From a virus, in IMG/VR virus record IMGVR_UViG_3300049830_000097, positions 1-37,158 of that record: 37,158 nt of DNA. The stretch is one strand, 5' to 3'. Below, piece by piece: positions 7,097 through 17,500 of this stretch. The notes under the pieces were generated by a model. That model ran no database searches, was not told the DNA's origin, and saw nothing but the letters and a program-made list of their open reading frames with translations. Each line of letters opens with the position of its first letter. The first letter of the stretch is position 1. Made by a program: the position numbers and the translations under genes.

Positions 7097-7993
7097 ATGA
7101 GCTTCCAGATCACCGAAGCAATGGTGCAGCAGTACGGCGCCAACTTCCGCGTGCTGTACCAGCAGAAACTCGCCCGCTTCCAGCCGTGGTGCCAGATCGA
7201 GGCGAACATCGTCGGCCAGTCCAAGAGCGTCGAACGCGCGGGCAAGGCCGAGGCCTACGACATCACCAGTCGCCACGCCGACACCAAGTACGTCGAGACG
7301 CCGCACTCGCGCCGCTGGCTCGACCTGGTCGACAAGGGCTGGGCCGACCTCGTCGATGAACTCGACAAGATCCGCCTGCTCGCCGACCCGACCAGCGTCT
7401 ACCCGAAGCTGGCCGTCGCTGCCCTGAATCGCCAGAAGGATGACGTCATCCTCGCGGCCGCTCGCGGCAATGCGCGCACCAACACCGGCCTCGTCCCGCT
7501 CCCCACCACGCAGAAGATCGCGGTCGGTGGCACGTCGCTGACGCTGGCCAAGCTGCTCGCCGCCAAGGAAATCCTCGATTCCAACGAGGTCGATGATGAC
7601 GCGAGCATGGCGTTGGACGGCCAGTCGCTCGGCGAGCAGACGGCGCGCGTGTTCGCGGTCAACGCGAAGATGCTCACCAGCCTGTACGGCACGACCGAAA
7701 TCAAGTCGGTCGACTACAACAGCGTGAAGGCACTGGCCGCGGGCCAGATCGACACGTTCCTGGGCTTCAAGTTCGTCCGCACCGAGCGCCTGTTCCGCGA
7801 CGCCACGGTCAGCACGCGCTTCGGCCTGTGCTGGTCGCGCAGCTGCATCGGCTTCGGCATCGGCAAGGACATCATGACGTCCATCGATCCGCTGCCGGGC
7901 AAGAACTACTCGGTTCAGGTGTACGCGCGCGAGTCGATCGCCGCGACGCGCCTCGAGGACGAGGGCGTGGTCGAAGTGGCCTGCTTCGAATAA
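7097..7993 (+). CDS. Major capsid protein
   Basis: 298 residues, ATG preceded by AGGAGA at good spacing. The sequence has the style of podovirus capsid proteins of the epsilon15/BPP-1 type: an N-terminal arm MSFQITEAMVQQYGANFRVL, a helix-rich spine with LDLVDKGWADLVDELDKIRL, an invariant-looking P-domain segment NRQKDDVILAAARGNA, and a C-terminal beta part ending VVEVACFE. It would form the HK97-fold lattice of the head. The assignment rests on these traits plus its place directly after the scaffold gene and its own strong leader and ribosome site. It is not the T7 gp10 family. Members seen in other temperate phages have similar length. Confidence 0.83.
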   Translation: MSFQITEAMVQQYGANFRVLYQQKLARFQPWCQIEANIVGQSKSVERAGKAEAYDITSRHADTKYVETPHSRRWLDLVDKGWADLVDELDKIRLLADPTSVYPKLAVAALNRQKDDVILAAARGNARTNTGLVPLPTTQKIAVGGTSLTLAKLLAAKEILDSNEVDDDASMALDGQSLGEQTARVFAVNAKMLTSLYGTTEIKSVDYNSVKALAAGQIDTFLGFKFVRTERLFRDATVSTRFGLCWSRSCIGFGIGKDIMTSIDPLPGKNYSVQVYARESIAATRLEDEGVVEVACFE

Positions 7994-8026
7994 GCCACTC
8001 CACCACCACCAAACGGAGAAACAGAC

Positions 8027-8731
8027 ATGGCAAATTTCAAGGGTACTGTTGCGACGCTGGTGGCTGCGGCCGCTTCCGGCCAGCCGCTCGTCAACCGCGC
8101 GAAGACGAACCTGCTCAACGGTCGTCTGCGCATCTTCGAGTCGATGTTCGTCGCGCCTGCCTCGGGCACCGCGCCGGCCATCGCCGACAAGATCATCTGG
8201 GGCAAGCTGCCGCTCAAGGCGCGACTGATCGGGCACCTCACGAAGCTGTACTGGAACACCGGTACGGCCGCGTGCACGATCAACCTCGGCGACTCGCTGC
8301 TCGCGACCCGGCACGTTGCGGCCACCGCGATCAACGCCACCGGCTCGGTCATCTGTGACAACGCGGCACTGATCGGCACGGCGATCGGCGATGTCACGAT
8401 CAACTCGGCGGTGATCCAGAACGTGAAGGCCATCGGCGCGTTCATCATCGGCGGCATCGTGACCGGCACGGGCATCCCGGCGGGCACGACCGTGACCGGC
8501 ATCGACTACATCAGCAAGACGGTGACGCTCTCGGCCGTGGCAACAGCCACGAACGCGACGGTCACGCTGACGGCCAACGGCGGCGACTTCGAGGTCAACG
8601 ACGACTCGAACAACGAGGCCAACAGCTACGGCAGCACCACGGACGATGCCACGCTCATCTCGGTCGTCGCTGGCGCGCAGATCGCCAACAACCAGGTGAT
8701 CACGCTCAAGGCGGTGTACGTGCAGGACTAA
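8027..8731 (+). CDS. Candidate capsid decoration/cement protein
   Basis: 234 residues, ATG preceded by CGGAG. It starts MANFKGTVATLVAAAASGQP and is rich in Thr, Ala, Val and Gly with little charge, as are virion beta proteins. Residues about 140-190 read as a repeated beta-hairpin unit (GIVTGTGIPAGTTVTGIDYI, then TVTLSAVATATNATVTLT) of a kind common in phage surface proteins. It may be an inserted domain between two parts of the core fold. The gene follows the capsid gene by 33 bases and is closed by a strong terminator, so the two genes make a high-expression pair. The decoration role is inferred from place and composition. Confidence 0.65.
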   Translation: MANFKGTVATLVAAAASGQPLVNRAKTNLLNGRLRIFESMFVAPASGTAPAIADKIIWGKLPLKARLIGHLTKLYWNTGTAACTINLGDSLLATRHVAATAINATGSVICDNAALIGTAIGDVTINSAVIQNVKAIGAFIIGGIVTGTGIPAGTTVTGIDYISKTVTLSAVATATNATVTLTANGGDFEVNDDSNNEANSYGSTTDDATLISVVAGAQIANNQVITLKAVYVQD

Positions 8732-8765
8732 TCGAGCATGCGCCCCCCCGCATGAGTTGATCACT

Positions 8766-8795
8766 GACCGGGGCTTTAGGCCCCGGTCTTTTTTT
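8766..8795 (+). terminator. Strong rho-independent terminator after capsid genes
   Basis: A perfect nine-base-pair stem, GACCGGGGC / GCCCCGGTC, with loop TTTAG and a run of seven T residues. It would end most transcription after the capsid pair and lower expression of the tail genes. The next gene's AAGGAG ribosome site starts one base after the T-run, so downstream genes depend on read-through or antitermination. Confidence 0.93.
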
Positions 8796-8809
8796 AAGGA
8801 GCGCGCATC

Positions 8810-9391
8810 TTGGCCACCGACGTCAGCATCTGTTCGAACGCGCTCCTCATGCTCGGCGACAAGGCCATCAGCAGCCTGAACCCGCCGGACAACACCGATG
8901 CCGCTGGCATGGTGGCCAACATCTACCCGCAGATTCGCGACAAGGTGCTACGCGCGCATCCATGGAATTGCGCCGTCAAGCGCGTGATCCTGGCGCCAGA
9001 CGCCACGGCTCCGGCCTTCGACTATGACTACCAGTTCCAACTCCCGAGCGACTGGCTGCGCACCCTGCAGGTCGGCCAGCGCGATGACACGGTCGACTAC
9101 CGGATGGAAGGCCGCAAGATCCTCTGCAACGAGTCGGTGTTCTATCTCAAGTACGTGTTCCAGAACACGGTCGAGTCGACCTATGACTCGATGCTCGTTC
9201 ACATCATGACCCTCGCGGTGCGTGCGGCCATTGCCTACGGCATCACGAAGTCCTCTGCGATGGCGACGCTGTGCCTGCAGGAGTACGCGGCCGAACTCAA
9301 GATCGCCAAGTCGGTCGATGGTGTCGAGGAGCCGCCCGAGCAGCTGGGCGATGAGCGACTGTTCGCCGCGGGCTTCATGTCGAGCGACTGA
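8810..9391 (+). CDS. Tail tubular protein A-like / head-tail adaptor
   Basis: 193 residues from a TTG, chosen because AAGGAG precedes it at nine bases and the chain then starts MATDVSICSNALLMLGDKAI, the usual beginning of this family. SSLNPPDN-TDAAGMVANIYPQIRDKVLRAHPWNCA is the conserved helical part of podovirus gp11-like adaptors (T7 tail tubular protein A, P22 gp4-like position). It would join the portal ring to the tail tube. It ends in ERLFAAGFMSSD. The next gene starts at the last base of its stop (TGATG). Confidence 0.82.
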   Translation: MATDVSICSNALLMLGDKAISSLNPPDNTDAAGMVANIYPQIRDKVLRAHPWNCAVKRVILAPDATAPAFDYDYQFQLPSDWLRTLQVGQRDDTVDYRMEGRKILCNESVFYLKYVFQNTVESTYDSMLVHIMTLAVRAAIAYGITKSSAMATLCLQEYAAELKIAKSVDGVEEPPEQLGDERLFAAGFMSSD

Positions 9392-11565
9392 TGCCTCGCG
9401 TCACAACAATCCAAACGAACTTCACGGGCGGCGAATTCAGCCCGCGCGTGATGGGCCGCGTCGACATCGATCGGTATCCCAATGGCTGCCAGACCATCGA
9501 GAACGCGCTGCCGCTGATCCACGGCGGTGTCACGAATCGCTACGGCTCGACCTTCGTCGTGCCGGCCAAGTTCGCCGCGAAGAAGTCGCGCCTGATCCCG
9601 TTCATCAGCAGTTCGTCACTCGCCTACGTGCTTGAGTTCGGCGACCTGTATATGCGCGTGTTCACCAATAGCGCGCAGGTGCTGAGCGCGCCGCTGACGC
9701 CTTACGAGGTGGCCACGCCGTACCTCGAGGCAAACCTGCCGGATCTCGATTACTGCCAAGTCGCCGACACGATGTTCCTGTTCCACCCCACCAATGCGAT
9801 CTATCGCAACCGGCGGTTCTCTGACGCAGGCTGGGACTTGTCGGCCGCGCCCTTCTCGGTGATGCCGGTCGATGAGATTGGCGATTTCCCGGCCGCCACG
9901 GTCACGCTGTCGCTGGCGACCGTGGGTGCTGCCCGCGTGGCGACCGCGAGCGTTGCCACATTCCTCGCCTCCGACGTGGGCCGCACGATCGCCTACAACG
10001 GCGGCACGTTCACGATTACGGTCTTTACCGATACGCAGCATGTCACGGGTGACATTTCGACGCCGTTCGTGTCGGTCAACCTACCCGCGAGCGGGTGGAA
10101 CCTCACCGGCTCACCTGCGACCAGCGTCACCCCGGGCGCGTCCACCCCGGTCGGCACGTCGACCACGCTCACGGCGGCAGTCAATGCCTGGCGCACGACC
10201 GACGTGGGCAAGTTCGTTGAGATCAACGGCGGGCGCCTGCTGATCGCGGGCTTTACCAGCGCGCTGATCGTGCAGGCCACCATCAAGCAGGAACTCACGG
10301 GCGTCGTGGCAGCGCCCACCGGCTCGTGGAGCCTGCTCAATGGCGTGTGGTCGGCCGCCAATGGCTACCCGCGCACGGGCACGATCCACCAGCAGCGACT
10401 GTGGGCGGCAGGGTCGCCGGGCTTCCCGCAGACCTTCTGGGGTTCGAGCATCGGCCTGTACCTCGACTACACGCTGACCACGCTCGACGACGACGCCATC
10501 GCGTACACCATTGGCTCGGACGCTGCCAACCCGATCCGCCACCTCGCATCGGCGAAGGTGCTCACGGCGCTGGCCTACTCGGGCGAGTTCACGATCAAGG
10601 GCGGCATCGAGAAGGCCATCACGCCGACCAACATCCAGGTGGATGACCAGACCAATTACGGCAGCGGGCCGATTCGCCCGATCCGCATCGGCAATACGCT
10701 GGTGTTCAGCCAGCGCAACGTCAAGAAGCTGCGGCAGATGAAGTATGCCGCGGTGTACGACTCCTATGACTCGGCCGAGATCACTGCGGTGTCCGAGCAC
10801 ATCACGGGCCCGGGCGTGGCCGACATGTGCTACGCGGCCGAGCCCGACCCGATTCTGTGGTGCGTGCGGAGCGACGGCGTCATTGCCACGCTCACGATCA
10901 GCGAAGAGCAGAACGTCAAGGCCTGGGCGCGACAGACGACTGCCGGGCTGTACGAGTCGGTAGCGACGATCCCGACGGCATCGGGTGATCAGACATGGGC
11001 CGTCGTCAATCGCACCGTAGGCGGCGCGACGGTACGTTACATCGAAATATTCGATAGTTCCGTGCTGCTCGACTGTGCCATCAAGGGAACCAGCGGGCCC
11101 GGCGCTGCCGTGTGGACGGGCCTGTCGCACCTCGAAGGCAAGACGGTCGCCTGCGTGGCCGACGGCTCCGACATGGGCAATTTCACCGTTACGGGCGGCC
11201 AGATCACGCTGCCGCGCAACGCCTTCGCCGTGACCATCGGGCTGTCGTTCACCAGCACGGTCAAGCCGCTGACGCCCGAGCTGCAGGGCTCCGATGGCAC
11301 GGCTCAGGGTCAGGCGATGAGCACCTCGCAGGTCGTCGTGCGCGTTCTCAACACCGAGGGCATCACGATCAACGGCAAGCCCGTGTCGTTCCGCAAGTTC
11401 GGCAGCGGCCTGCTTGATCAGCCGCCCCCGACCTTCACGGGCATCAAGAGCCAGGCGCAGCTCGGCTGGGCGAAGGGCAGTTCCGACATGACATTCACGC
11501 AGGATCGGCCGGCGCCGTTCCATCTGCTCGACATCGTGCGCACCTTCACGGTCAATGCCGGGTGA
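9391..11565 (+). CDS. Tail tube/nozzle-like structural protein
   Basis: 724 residues. The N-terminus (TTIQTNFTGGEFSPRVMGRV, then DIDRYPNGCQTIENALPLIHGG) is the well-known start of a large podovirus tail family that fills the role of T7 gp12 (tail tubular protein B). Two Thr/Val-rich beta-domains, about residues 165-225 and 240-300, look like a duplicated insert because each contains a VG-(R/K)-containing unit such as DVGRTIAYNGGTFTI and DVGKFVEINGGRLLI. The C-terminal half resembles the usual beta-propeller-like core. It should form the distal tail nozzle. Its stop overlaps the start of the acetyltransferase gene. Confidence 0.85.
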   Translation: MPRVTTIQTNFTGGEFSPRVMGRVDIDRYPNGCQTIENALPLIHGGVTNRYGSTFVVPAKFAAKKSRLIPFISSSSLAYVLEFGDLYMRVFTNSAQVLSAPLTPYEVATPYLEANLPDLDYCQVADTMFLFHPTNAIYRNRRFSDAGWDLSAAPFSVMPVDEIGDFPAATVTLSLATVGAARVATASVATFLASDVGRTIAYNGGTFTITVFTDTQHVTGDISTPFVSVNLPASGWNLTGSPATSVTPGASTPVGTSTTLTAAVNAWRTTDVGKFVEINGGRLLIAGFTSALIVQATIKQELTGVVAAPTGSWSLLNGVWSAANGYPRTGTIHQQRLWAAGSPGFPQTFWGSSIGLYLDYTLTTLDDDAIAYTIGSDAANPIRHLASAKVLTALAYSGEFTIKGGIEKAITPTNIQVDDQTNYGSGPIRPIRIGNTLVFSQRNVKKLRQMKYAAVYDSYDSAEITAVSEHITGPGVADMCYAAEPDPILWCVRSDGVIATLTISEEQNVKAWARQTTAGLYESVATIPTASGDQTWAVVNRTVGGATVRYIEIFDSSVLLDCAIKGTSGPGAAVWTGLSHLEGKTVACVADGSDMGNFTVTGGQITLPRNAFAVTIGLSFTSTVKPLTPELQGSDGTAQGQAMSTSQVVVRVLNTEGITINGKPVSFRKFGSGLLDQPPPTFTGIKSQAQLGWAKGSSDMTFTQDRPAPFHLLDIVRTFTVNAG

Positions 11566-12017
11566 ACATCCGCGCCGCCACGCTCGAGGACTTGCCGACG
11601 CTCGTCGCTATGGGCGAAGCCATGCATGCCGAAAGCCCGCGGTACTCCCGGCTGCAGTTCAGTAGCGACAAGGTCGAAAAGGCGCTGGCCGCAATGATCA
11701 AGAGCCCGATGGCGCTGGTACTGGTGGCCGTCGATGGCGACGACGTGGTGGGCGTGATTCTCGGTTTCATCAGCGCCGAATGGTTCAGCGAGGAACTGGT
11801 CGCGCAGGAAATGGCCATCTACGTGGTGCCTGAGTACCGCGGAGGACTGGCCGGTGCGCGCCTGATCATGGGCCTCGATGCCTGGGCAGAGGCGATGCGA
11901 TCGCGCTACCTGCAGGGCGGGGCGACGACCGGGCTGGACGCTGAGCGCACGGTCGGCCTGTACGAAAGGCTTGGGTTCCAGCGCGTGGCCATTGGCTTCG
12001 AGCGCGCATACAACTGA
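11562..12017 (+). CDS. GNAT-family N-acetyltransferase
   Basis: 151 residues, GTG start overlapping the tail gene stop (GTGA). The N-terminus MNIRAATLEDLPTLVAMGEA, the strand ALVLVAVDGDDVVGVILGF, the acetyl-CoA loop VPEYRGGLAGARL and the end GLYERLGFQRV are the four GNAT motifs in order. It would transfer an acetyl group to an amine; the target is unknown. Its place inside the tail/internal-protein operon is unusual for a metabolic enzyme but is seen in related temperate podoviruses. It may modify a virion protein, or be made late to act on a host protein. No part of the fold seems missing. Confidence 0.87.
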   Translation: MNIRAATLEDLPTLVAMGEAMHAESPRYSRLQFSSDKVEKALAAMIKSPMALVLVAVDGDDVVGVILGFISAEWFSEELVAQEMAIYVVPEYRGGLAGARLIMGLDAWAEAMRSRYLQGGATTGLDAERTVGLYERLGFQRVAIGFERAYN

Positions 12018-12025
12018 GGTGACTC

Positions 12026-12490
12026 ATGGGCTGGCTGCAACTGGTGGGAATGGGTATCTCAGCGATCGCCGAGCACCAGGCGGGACAGGAGGCGCAGGCG
12101 GCCGCGAACACTGAGGCCGACGGCCTGCTGCAGGATGCAGCACTCAAGGCCGCCAATGTGCGCAGGCTGGGCGTCCAGACGCAGAGCCAGGCGCGTGCCG
12201 CGATGGCCGCCTCTGGCGTCGATGTGAACAGCACGAGCGGGCGCGTGATCGACGAGAACATCGCCACGAACTCCGAGCGTGACGTGTCGAGCGCACTGGT
12301 CACGGGCGAGCGCAATGCACTCACGGTGCGCATGGGCGGCGCAGCGGCTGCGCGTGGGGCCGACATCAACGCGCTGGGCACGGTCGTCGGCGGGCTAGGA
12401 AGCCCCTACGGCCAGAGCGCGCTCGGGAAACTGGGCGGCATGTTCTCCGGCTGGAAGACTTCTGGCAGCGGCGTGGGGACGCAGGGATGA
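12026..12490 (+). CDS. Internal virion protein (gp14-like position)
   Basis: 154 residues; GAGGTG precedes the ATG. It begins with a short hydrophobic helix (GWLQLVGMGISAIA) followed by an Ala/Gln-rich coiled region (AGQEAQAAANTEADGLLQDA) and a conserved-looking SGVDVNSTSGRVIDENIA segment. A Gly-rich tail ends the chain. Size, Ala-rich helices and order ahead of two much larger proteins match the smallest of the three ejected core proteins (T7 gp14 position), which help build a channel through the host envelope. Sequence identity to T7 itself is not evident. Confidence 0.72.
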   Translation: MGWLQLVGMGISAIAEHQAGQEAQAAANTEADGLLQDAALKAANVRRLGVQTQSQARAAMAASGVDVNSTSGRVIDENIATNSERDVSSALVTGERNALTVRMGGAAAARGADINALGTVVGGLGSPYGQSALGKLGGMFSGWKTSGSGVGTQG

Positions 12491-14559
12491 AGATCCCAGA
12501 TGGTAGCAACATGGGGTTCTCGACGCCCGACGTGCAGCGGGCGCCCGACCTCTCGCCCATCACGAACGCCACCGATCGCCTTGGGCGCATCGTCCAGCAG
12601 ATCGGCGTCCAGGAAGACGACAAGCAGCAGGAGCTCGCGCGTGCCAAGGACAACGGTGCGTATCAGGATCACCAGCTGGCCGTCGACCAACTCAAGACGC
12701 AGTACACGCAGAAGATCGCTTCTGGCGAGATCCCCTACGATCAGGCGCAGAAGTCCTTTGCGGAGGATGCTGCGAAGATCCCGGTGCCGAAGCCCCAAGC
12801 ACGCGGGCAGGTGGCGGCCGAAGGCCTAAAGCAGGGCGTCAACATGACGATCGCCAAGGCCAACGAGCACATTGGCCTGATCGTCGACGCGGCGCGCGAC
12901 AAGGACTTGCAGTCGCAGGGCGCGCTGCAGCTCGACACACTGGGCAAGCGGGCAGGTCTCCCGGGCGCAGACATCGACTCGATCAACAGCCAAGCGGACG
13001 CGCTGGCGCCGCTCCTGCGCAGCAGCGGCCTCAATGAGGCACAGGTCGCGCGCACGCTGCAGGACTTCAAAGATCACAACTGGTTCAACCAGGCTACGCA
13101 GACGGCCATGCAGTCGCGCACCAGCCTGCCAGCACTCAAGGCAATGGAGCACGACCTTACGGCGGCCGACGGCTTCTACGCCGGCAAGATGGACACCGAC
13201 AAGCGCAACGCCGTACTCGGGCAGGTGATCACGCACAGGATCCAGCTCGAAAACCGGTTGCAATCTCAGTCGGATCACCGCGAAGCGCTTGCCGAGCGCG
13301 GCATGAATCAAATGGAGGCGCAGATCAGCCGTGGCATCCCTGCGACGCCGGACATGTGGGCGAACCTCGAGGAAACGGTGCGCGGCACCTCGTTCGAGCC
13401 AGACTTCAAGAGCATGGTCGGCCAAGAGCAGGAGGTGCAGCAGGTTCTGCGCCTGCCCGTGGCCGATCAAATCAAGTACGTGCAGGACAAGCAGGCGGCT
13501 ATCGATCATGGCGGCACGATGCGCGACGCGGCCAATGTGGCGCGTCTCAGCGAGGCGGTAAAGAACAACGTAGCGCTCATGCAAAACGCGCCGCTGGTTT
13601 TTCAGGCCAACCGCACGAACCAGCAAGTCAGCCCGATCGACGTCACGCAGTTGCTGCAGCCCGGGGCCGCCGAGTCGCTGGTGCCGCAGTTCCAGAGCCG
13701 CGCCGCCAGCATCCAGGGAATGCAGAAGCAATACGGCTCGCAGATCCCAATGCGACCGCTCCTGCCCGAGGAAGTGGGCACGCTCACCTCCGTGCTCAAT
13801 CAGACGACGCCCCAGCAGGCCGCGCAGGTGTTTGGCACATTGCGCCAGGCCGCGGGGAGCGACGACGTTTACAAGGGCATGATGGCGCAGATCGCGCCCG
13901 ACTCACCGGTGCGATCGCTCGCTGGCCTGCTCGCTTCTCGTCAAGCGAAGATCACACTGCAAAACAACTGGTTCGGTGCGGACGTCACTGCTCCGTCGGT
14001 CGACGTTGCCGGCACCTTGATCGCCGGCGAGCAGCTGCTTGATCCGACCAAGGCGGCCAAGGCGCAGGACGGGAAACCGCGCCAGCAGCTTTACTTGCCG
14101 AACTCTGACCAGCTACAGACCGAGTTCAAGAACGCCGTCGGCACCGCATTCGCCAACCGCTCGGGCGGCGCGCAGAACGCCTTCCAAGCCGTGCAGGCCT
14201 ACTACGTGGGTCGTGCTGCGCAGCTCGGGCGGTTGGCGTCCGACAAGCAGGACATCGACCCGGACATCTTGCGGGAGTCGATCAAGGCGACGCTCGGTGA
14301 GGTGGTCGATTACAACGGCAACGGACAGGTGATCACCCCTTGGGGCTGGGATCGTTCGAAGTTTCAGAATGGTATCCAGTCGGCCTTCAACCAGGCGGTC
14401 AAGGATCGGCGTGTCGACCCTGTCTACAACGGCCAGTTCGGCAACCTCGCTCTGCGCAATGCTGGGGATTCGACGTATTACGTCACCGACGGGCGAAAGT
14501 TCGTCTATGGCACCGACAAGCGGCCATTGATCCTCGACCTGAACCCTCAGAAGCAATGA
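12487..14559 (+). CDS. Internal virion protein (gp15-like position)
   Basis: 690 residues, ATG overlapping the previous stop (ATGA). It is almost wholly helical and charged, with Gln-rich coiled segments (RLGRIVQQIGVQEDDKQQEL; QALAPLLRSS-like stretches) and a C-terminal beta part ending LILDLNPQKQ. No enzymatic motif is visible. Position, size and composition match the second ejected core protein of podoviruses (T7 gp15 position), which enters the cell with the DNA and builds the periplasmic conduit. Its stop overlaps the start of the polyvalent protein gene, so the ejected proteins are made as one coupled set. Confidence 0.75.
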   Translation: MKIPDGSNMGFSTPDVQRAPDLSPITNATDRLGRIVQQIGVQEDDKQQELARAKDNGAYQDHQLAVDQLKTQYTQKIASGEIPYDQAQKSFAEDAAKIPVPKPQARGQVAAEGLKQGVNMTIAKANEHIGLIVDAARDKDLQSQGALQLDTLGKRAGLPGADIDSINSQADALAPLLRSSGLNEAQVARTLQDFKDHNWFNQATQTAMQSRTSLPALKAMEHDLTAADGFYAGKMDTDKRNAVLGQVITHRIQLENRLQSQSDHREALAERGMNQMEAQISRGIPATPDMWANLEETVRGTSFEPDFKSMVGQEQEVQQVLRLPVADQIKYVQDKQAAIDHGGTMRDAANVARLSEAVKNNVALMQNAPLVFQANRTNQQVSPIDVTQLLQPGAAESLVPQFQSRAASIQGMQKQYGSQIPMRPLLPEEVGTLTSVLNQTTPQQAAQVFGTLRQAAGSDDVYKGMMAQIAPDSPVRSLAGLLASRQAKITLQNNWFGADVTAPSVDVAGTLIAGEQLLDPTKAAKAQDGKPRQQLYLPNSDQLQTEFKNAVGTAFANRSGGAQNAFQAVQAYYVGRAAQLGRLASDKQDIDPDILRESIKATLGEVVDYNGNGQVITPWGWDRSKFQNGIQSAFNQAVKDRRVDPVYNGQFGNLALRNAGDSTYYVTDGRKFVYGTDKRPLILDLNPQKQ

Positions 14560-17500
14560 GCGACCTGTTCGCACTTGACGATGAAGGCAACCGCGCAGTC
14601 GCTCAGGAAGCCGCGGCGAACCCGCTCGACCCGCACGACTACCGCAAGGGTCTGTTCACCGGCACGGTCAGCGCCGTCGGGCAGGGCCTGCTGCGCGGTG
14701 GTGTGGCCGTGGGTCGATCGCTCGAGCTGGCCGGCAGCGTTCCCATCGCCTTCGCCGAACCGCTGCTGGGCAAGCGCGAAGGCGACCTCACCGACGCCTA
14801 CTTCGGCGCCATCGACCCGCACCTGCGGGATGCGACCGACTACTGGACGCCGAACGCAGAAGAGAACGGGGCGGCCGCCAACGTGCTCGGAGGCTTCGCG
14901 GAGGCCGGGATCCCGCTCGCCTTGGGCGGCGGCAACCCTGTCCCTCTGATCGCCACAGCGGGCCTCTCCGGGGCTATGCGCGCATCCGATGAGGGCGTGG
15001 GGCCGAACACCGCGGCAGCCGTGGGCACGATCGAGGCGGCCGCCAATGCCGTCGGCTTCAAGGTGCCATTCTTAGGCAACTCGCTGTTGACCCGCGTCGC
15101 CAGCGGTGCGGCCGGCAACATGGCAGTCGGCGCCGGTTCGACTGAGGCCAGTCGACTGCTGCTACAGGCCACCGGCAACAACGAGCTGGCCGACCAGTAC
15201 AACCCGCTCGACCTCAAGGCGCGCGCCGTCGACACGCTCATGGGTGTCGCCTTCGGAACGCTTGCACATTTCGCCGATGGGCACGTCACGCCGACCGAGC
15301 GCGACGCGGCGCTTAGCACCCTCAATGCGAAACATGCGGCTGAGGACACGGCTCCGGGCACGCCTGCCGACCTTGGGGCCGCTCAGGCCCACCAGGCAGC
15401 CATTGACCAAGCCGTGAACTCGATCCTCCGTGGCGAGCCCGTAGTGGCTCCCCCGGCCGTTACCGAGGCGAACTTCAAACCCCGAGACTTCGGCCCGGCG
15501 CCCGAGGTGCCCGCGGAGCTCAAGGCGCTCGACGCAGAACTTACCGGCCCAACGCTGAATATCGAGCCTGGCCGCGATCTAACGCCAGACCAGCGCGCCA
15601 TCGAGGAGCGATTCAGGCAGCAAATCGGGAGCGACCCGGAGGCGGCCGTTGAGGCCTATTCGAAACTCCCAGACTCGGCCGGCGGAAAGATCATCAACAC
15701 CGACACGGCGCGCGAGCTCTCGCCAGACTACCTAGCCGACCGCACGCAGTCGGCCGCCGTCCACGAGCCGGCTTCTGCGCTGATGAAATATCTGTTCGCC
15801 AAGAAGCTGGCCGAGGAACCTGGTCCTGGCGAGCGCCCGGTAGTGCTGTTCTCGGCGGGCGGCACGGGCGCCGGAAAGACCACGGCGCTCGAAAAACTGA
15901 TTCCCGCGCGCGTGGCTGAGGCGCAGGTCGTCTATGACACGAACCTCAACACGTTCGACAGTGGCGTCAAGAAGATCGACCAGGCCCTTGCGGCGCGCAA
16001 AGAGGTAACGATCGCCTACGTCTACCGGCACCCGATTGAGGCGCTCGTAAAGGGCGCGCTGACCCGTGCCATGCGTCAAGAAAAGGAGTTCGGATCGGGC
16101 CGCACCGTGCCGGTGCCGGATCACATCGACACGCACACCGGTTCCCGCGACGTGATTGAGCAACTCATGGCGCACTACGCCAATGACAAGCGCGTCCAGT
16201 TCCAGGTTATTGACAACTCGCACGGCCCGAACGGCGCGCGCGAGGCCAACATCGCAGACATTCCAAAAGTCGCGCCAGAAGCGCACAATGCACTGCGTGA
16301 GCAAGCATACAAAAGCCTCACCGAGGAACTCCAAGCCGGTCGCATCAGCGAGTCCGTCTACCGAGGTTTCTCCGCCGGCCGCGAACCCCCAGCCAATGAC
16401 ACACGAGGAATGGTCGAAGGCAGTGGGCAAGCAGATGGTGGAATCCCTCAACAAGCAGACGGCCAAGCTCAAGTAGCCGACGGCTGGGCCTCCACACCAG
16501 GAGATAATCCTGGCGTCACTCACTTTGCACTCGAAGGCACCGGCGCAACGGTCGATGCCCTGCCAATCGGCCGCAACGGCCAAGTGCTCTACTTCGCGAA
16601 AGTCAACGGACACGACATCGGCGGCAGCGAGTTCTATTCGCTGCAGGATGCGAAGGCCGCTGCGCTCGAAGCTGCAAGCCGCACGATCGACCTCACGCCA
16701 GCCGATCGCAAATGGTTCGGTGACTCGCAGGCACTGGACGCCAACGATCAGCCGCTTATGCTGTTCCGCGGTAGCCCGAAGCCTGGCGGCACGACGCTTT
16801 CAGGCGACGGGCATGGGCTGATCTATCTCACTGAAGACCGCAACTATGCTGCGCAGTACGCCGGGCAGGGCGCCGACGCGCGCGTGCATCAGTTCATTCT
16901 CAAGACCGAGAAGCCGCTGCAGATTTCGAACGTCAACGATTACCCGCGCTATTGGGGCATGGATCTTGAGAGCCGCGGCGTCAAGGACGCCAGCAAACTG
17001 ATTGCAGCCGATGAGGGATTGAAGGACACGCAGCAGCATCGTGTCGACTTCGATGCAATCATTCAGGGAAATAAGCCACTTCTCGAAGCCATCAAGGCAG
17101 CCGGCTATGATTCAGTTCGTTACCGCGAACGCATGCTCGAGGATTCAAATCCGCACTGGTCATGGGTGGCATGGGACAAGACGAGGCTGCGCGCCGCTGA
17201 ACCACCCCCGACACAGAAGGTGTTCACGGCCACAGGTCGGCAGATCGATGTGCGCCCGAAGGTGGTCGAGGCTTCCAAGCTGCTGACGTCGGATCATCCG
17301 AAGTATCCGCAGGAACTGCAGCCGCGCCAGCGCGGTGCCCGCGCAGCAAGTTCCGCGCAGGTGAGCGAGATAGCGCAGAACCTGCGACCCGAACTGCTTG
17401 GCCAGTCAGCGACCGCCGACACGGGTGCGCCGATCGTTGGCGCTGACAATGCGGTCGAATCTGGCAACGGGCGAGTGATGGCGCTGCGGCGCGTCTATGC

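Noticed and set aside
6944-8764. 606-residue open frame on the minus strand across the capsid genes
   Set aside because: It is Arg/Asp/Ala-rich antisense shadow of the capsid and decoration genes, with no ribosome site, typical of GC-rich DNA.
11875-12114. Plus-strand frame inside the acetyltransferase gene
   Set aside because: Arg-rich shadow frame of the GNAT gene and the following gene.
14340-14555. Upstream extension of the polyvalent protein gene
   Set aside because: The extra 72 codons overlap the preceding gene in another frame, while the ATG at 14556 forms the usual ATGA overlap.
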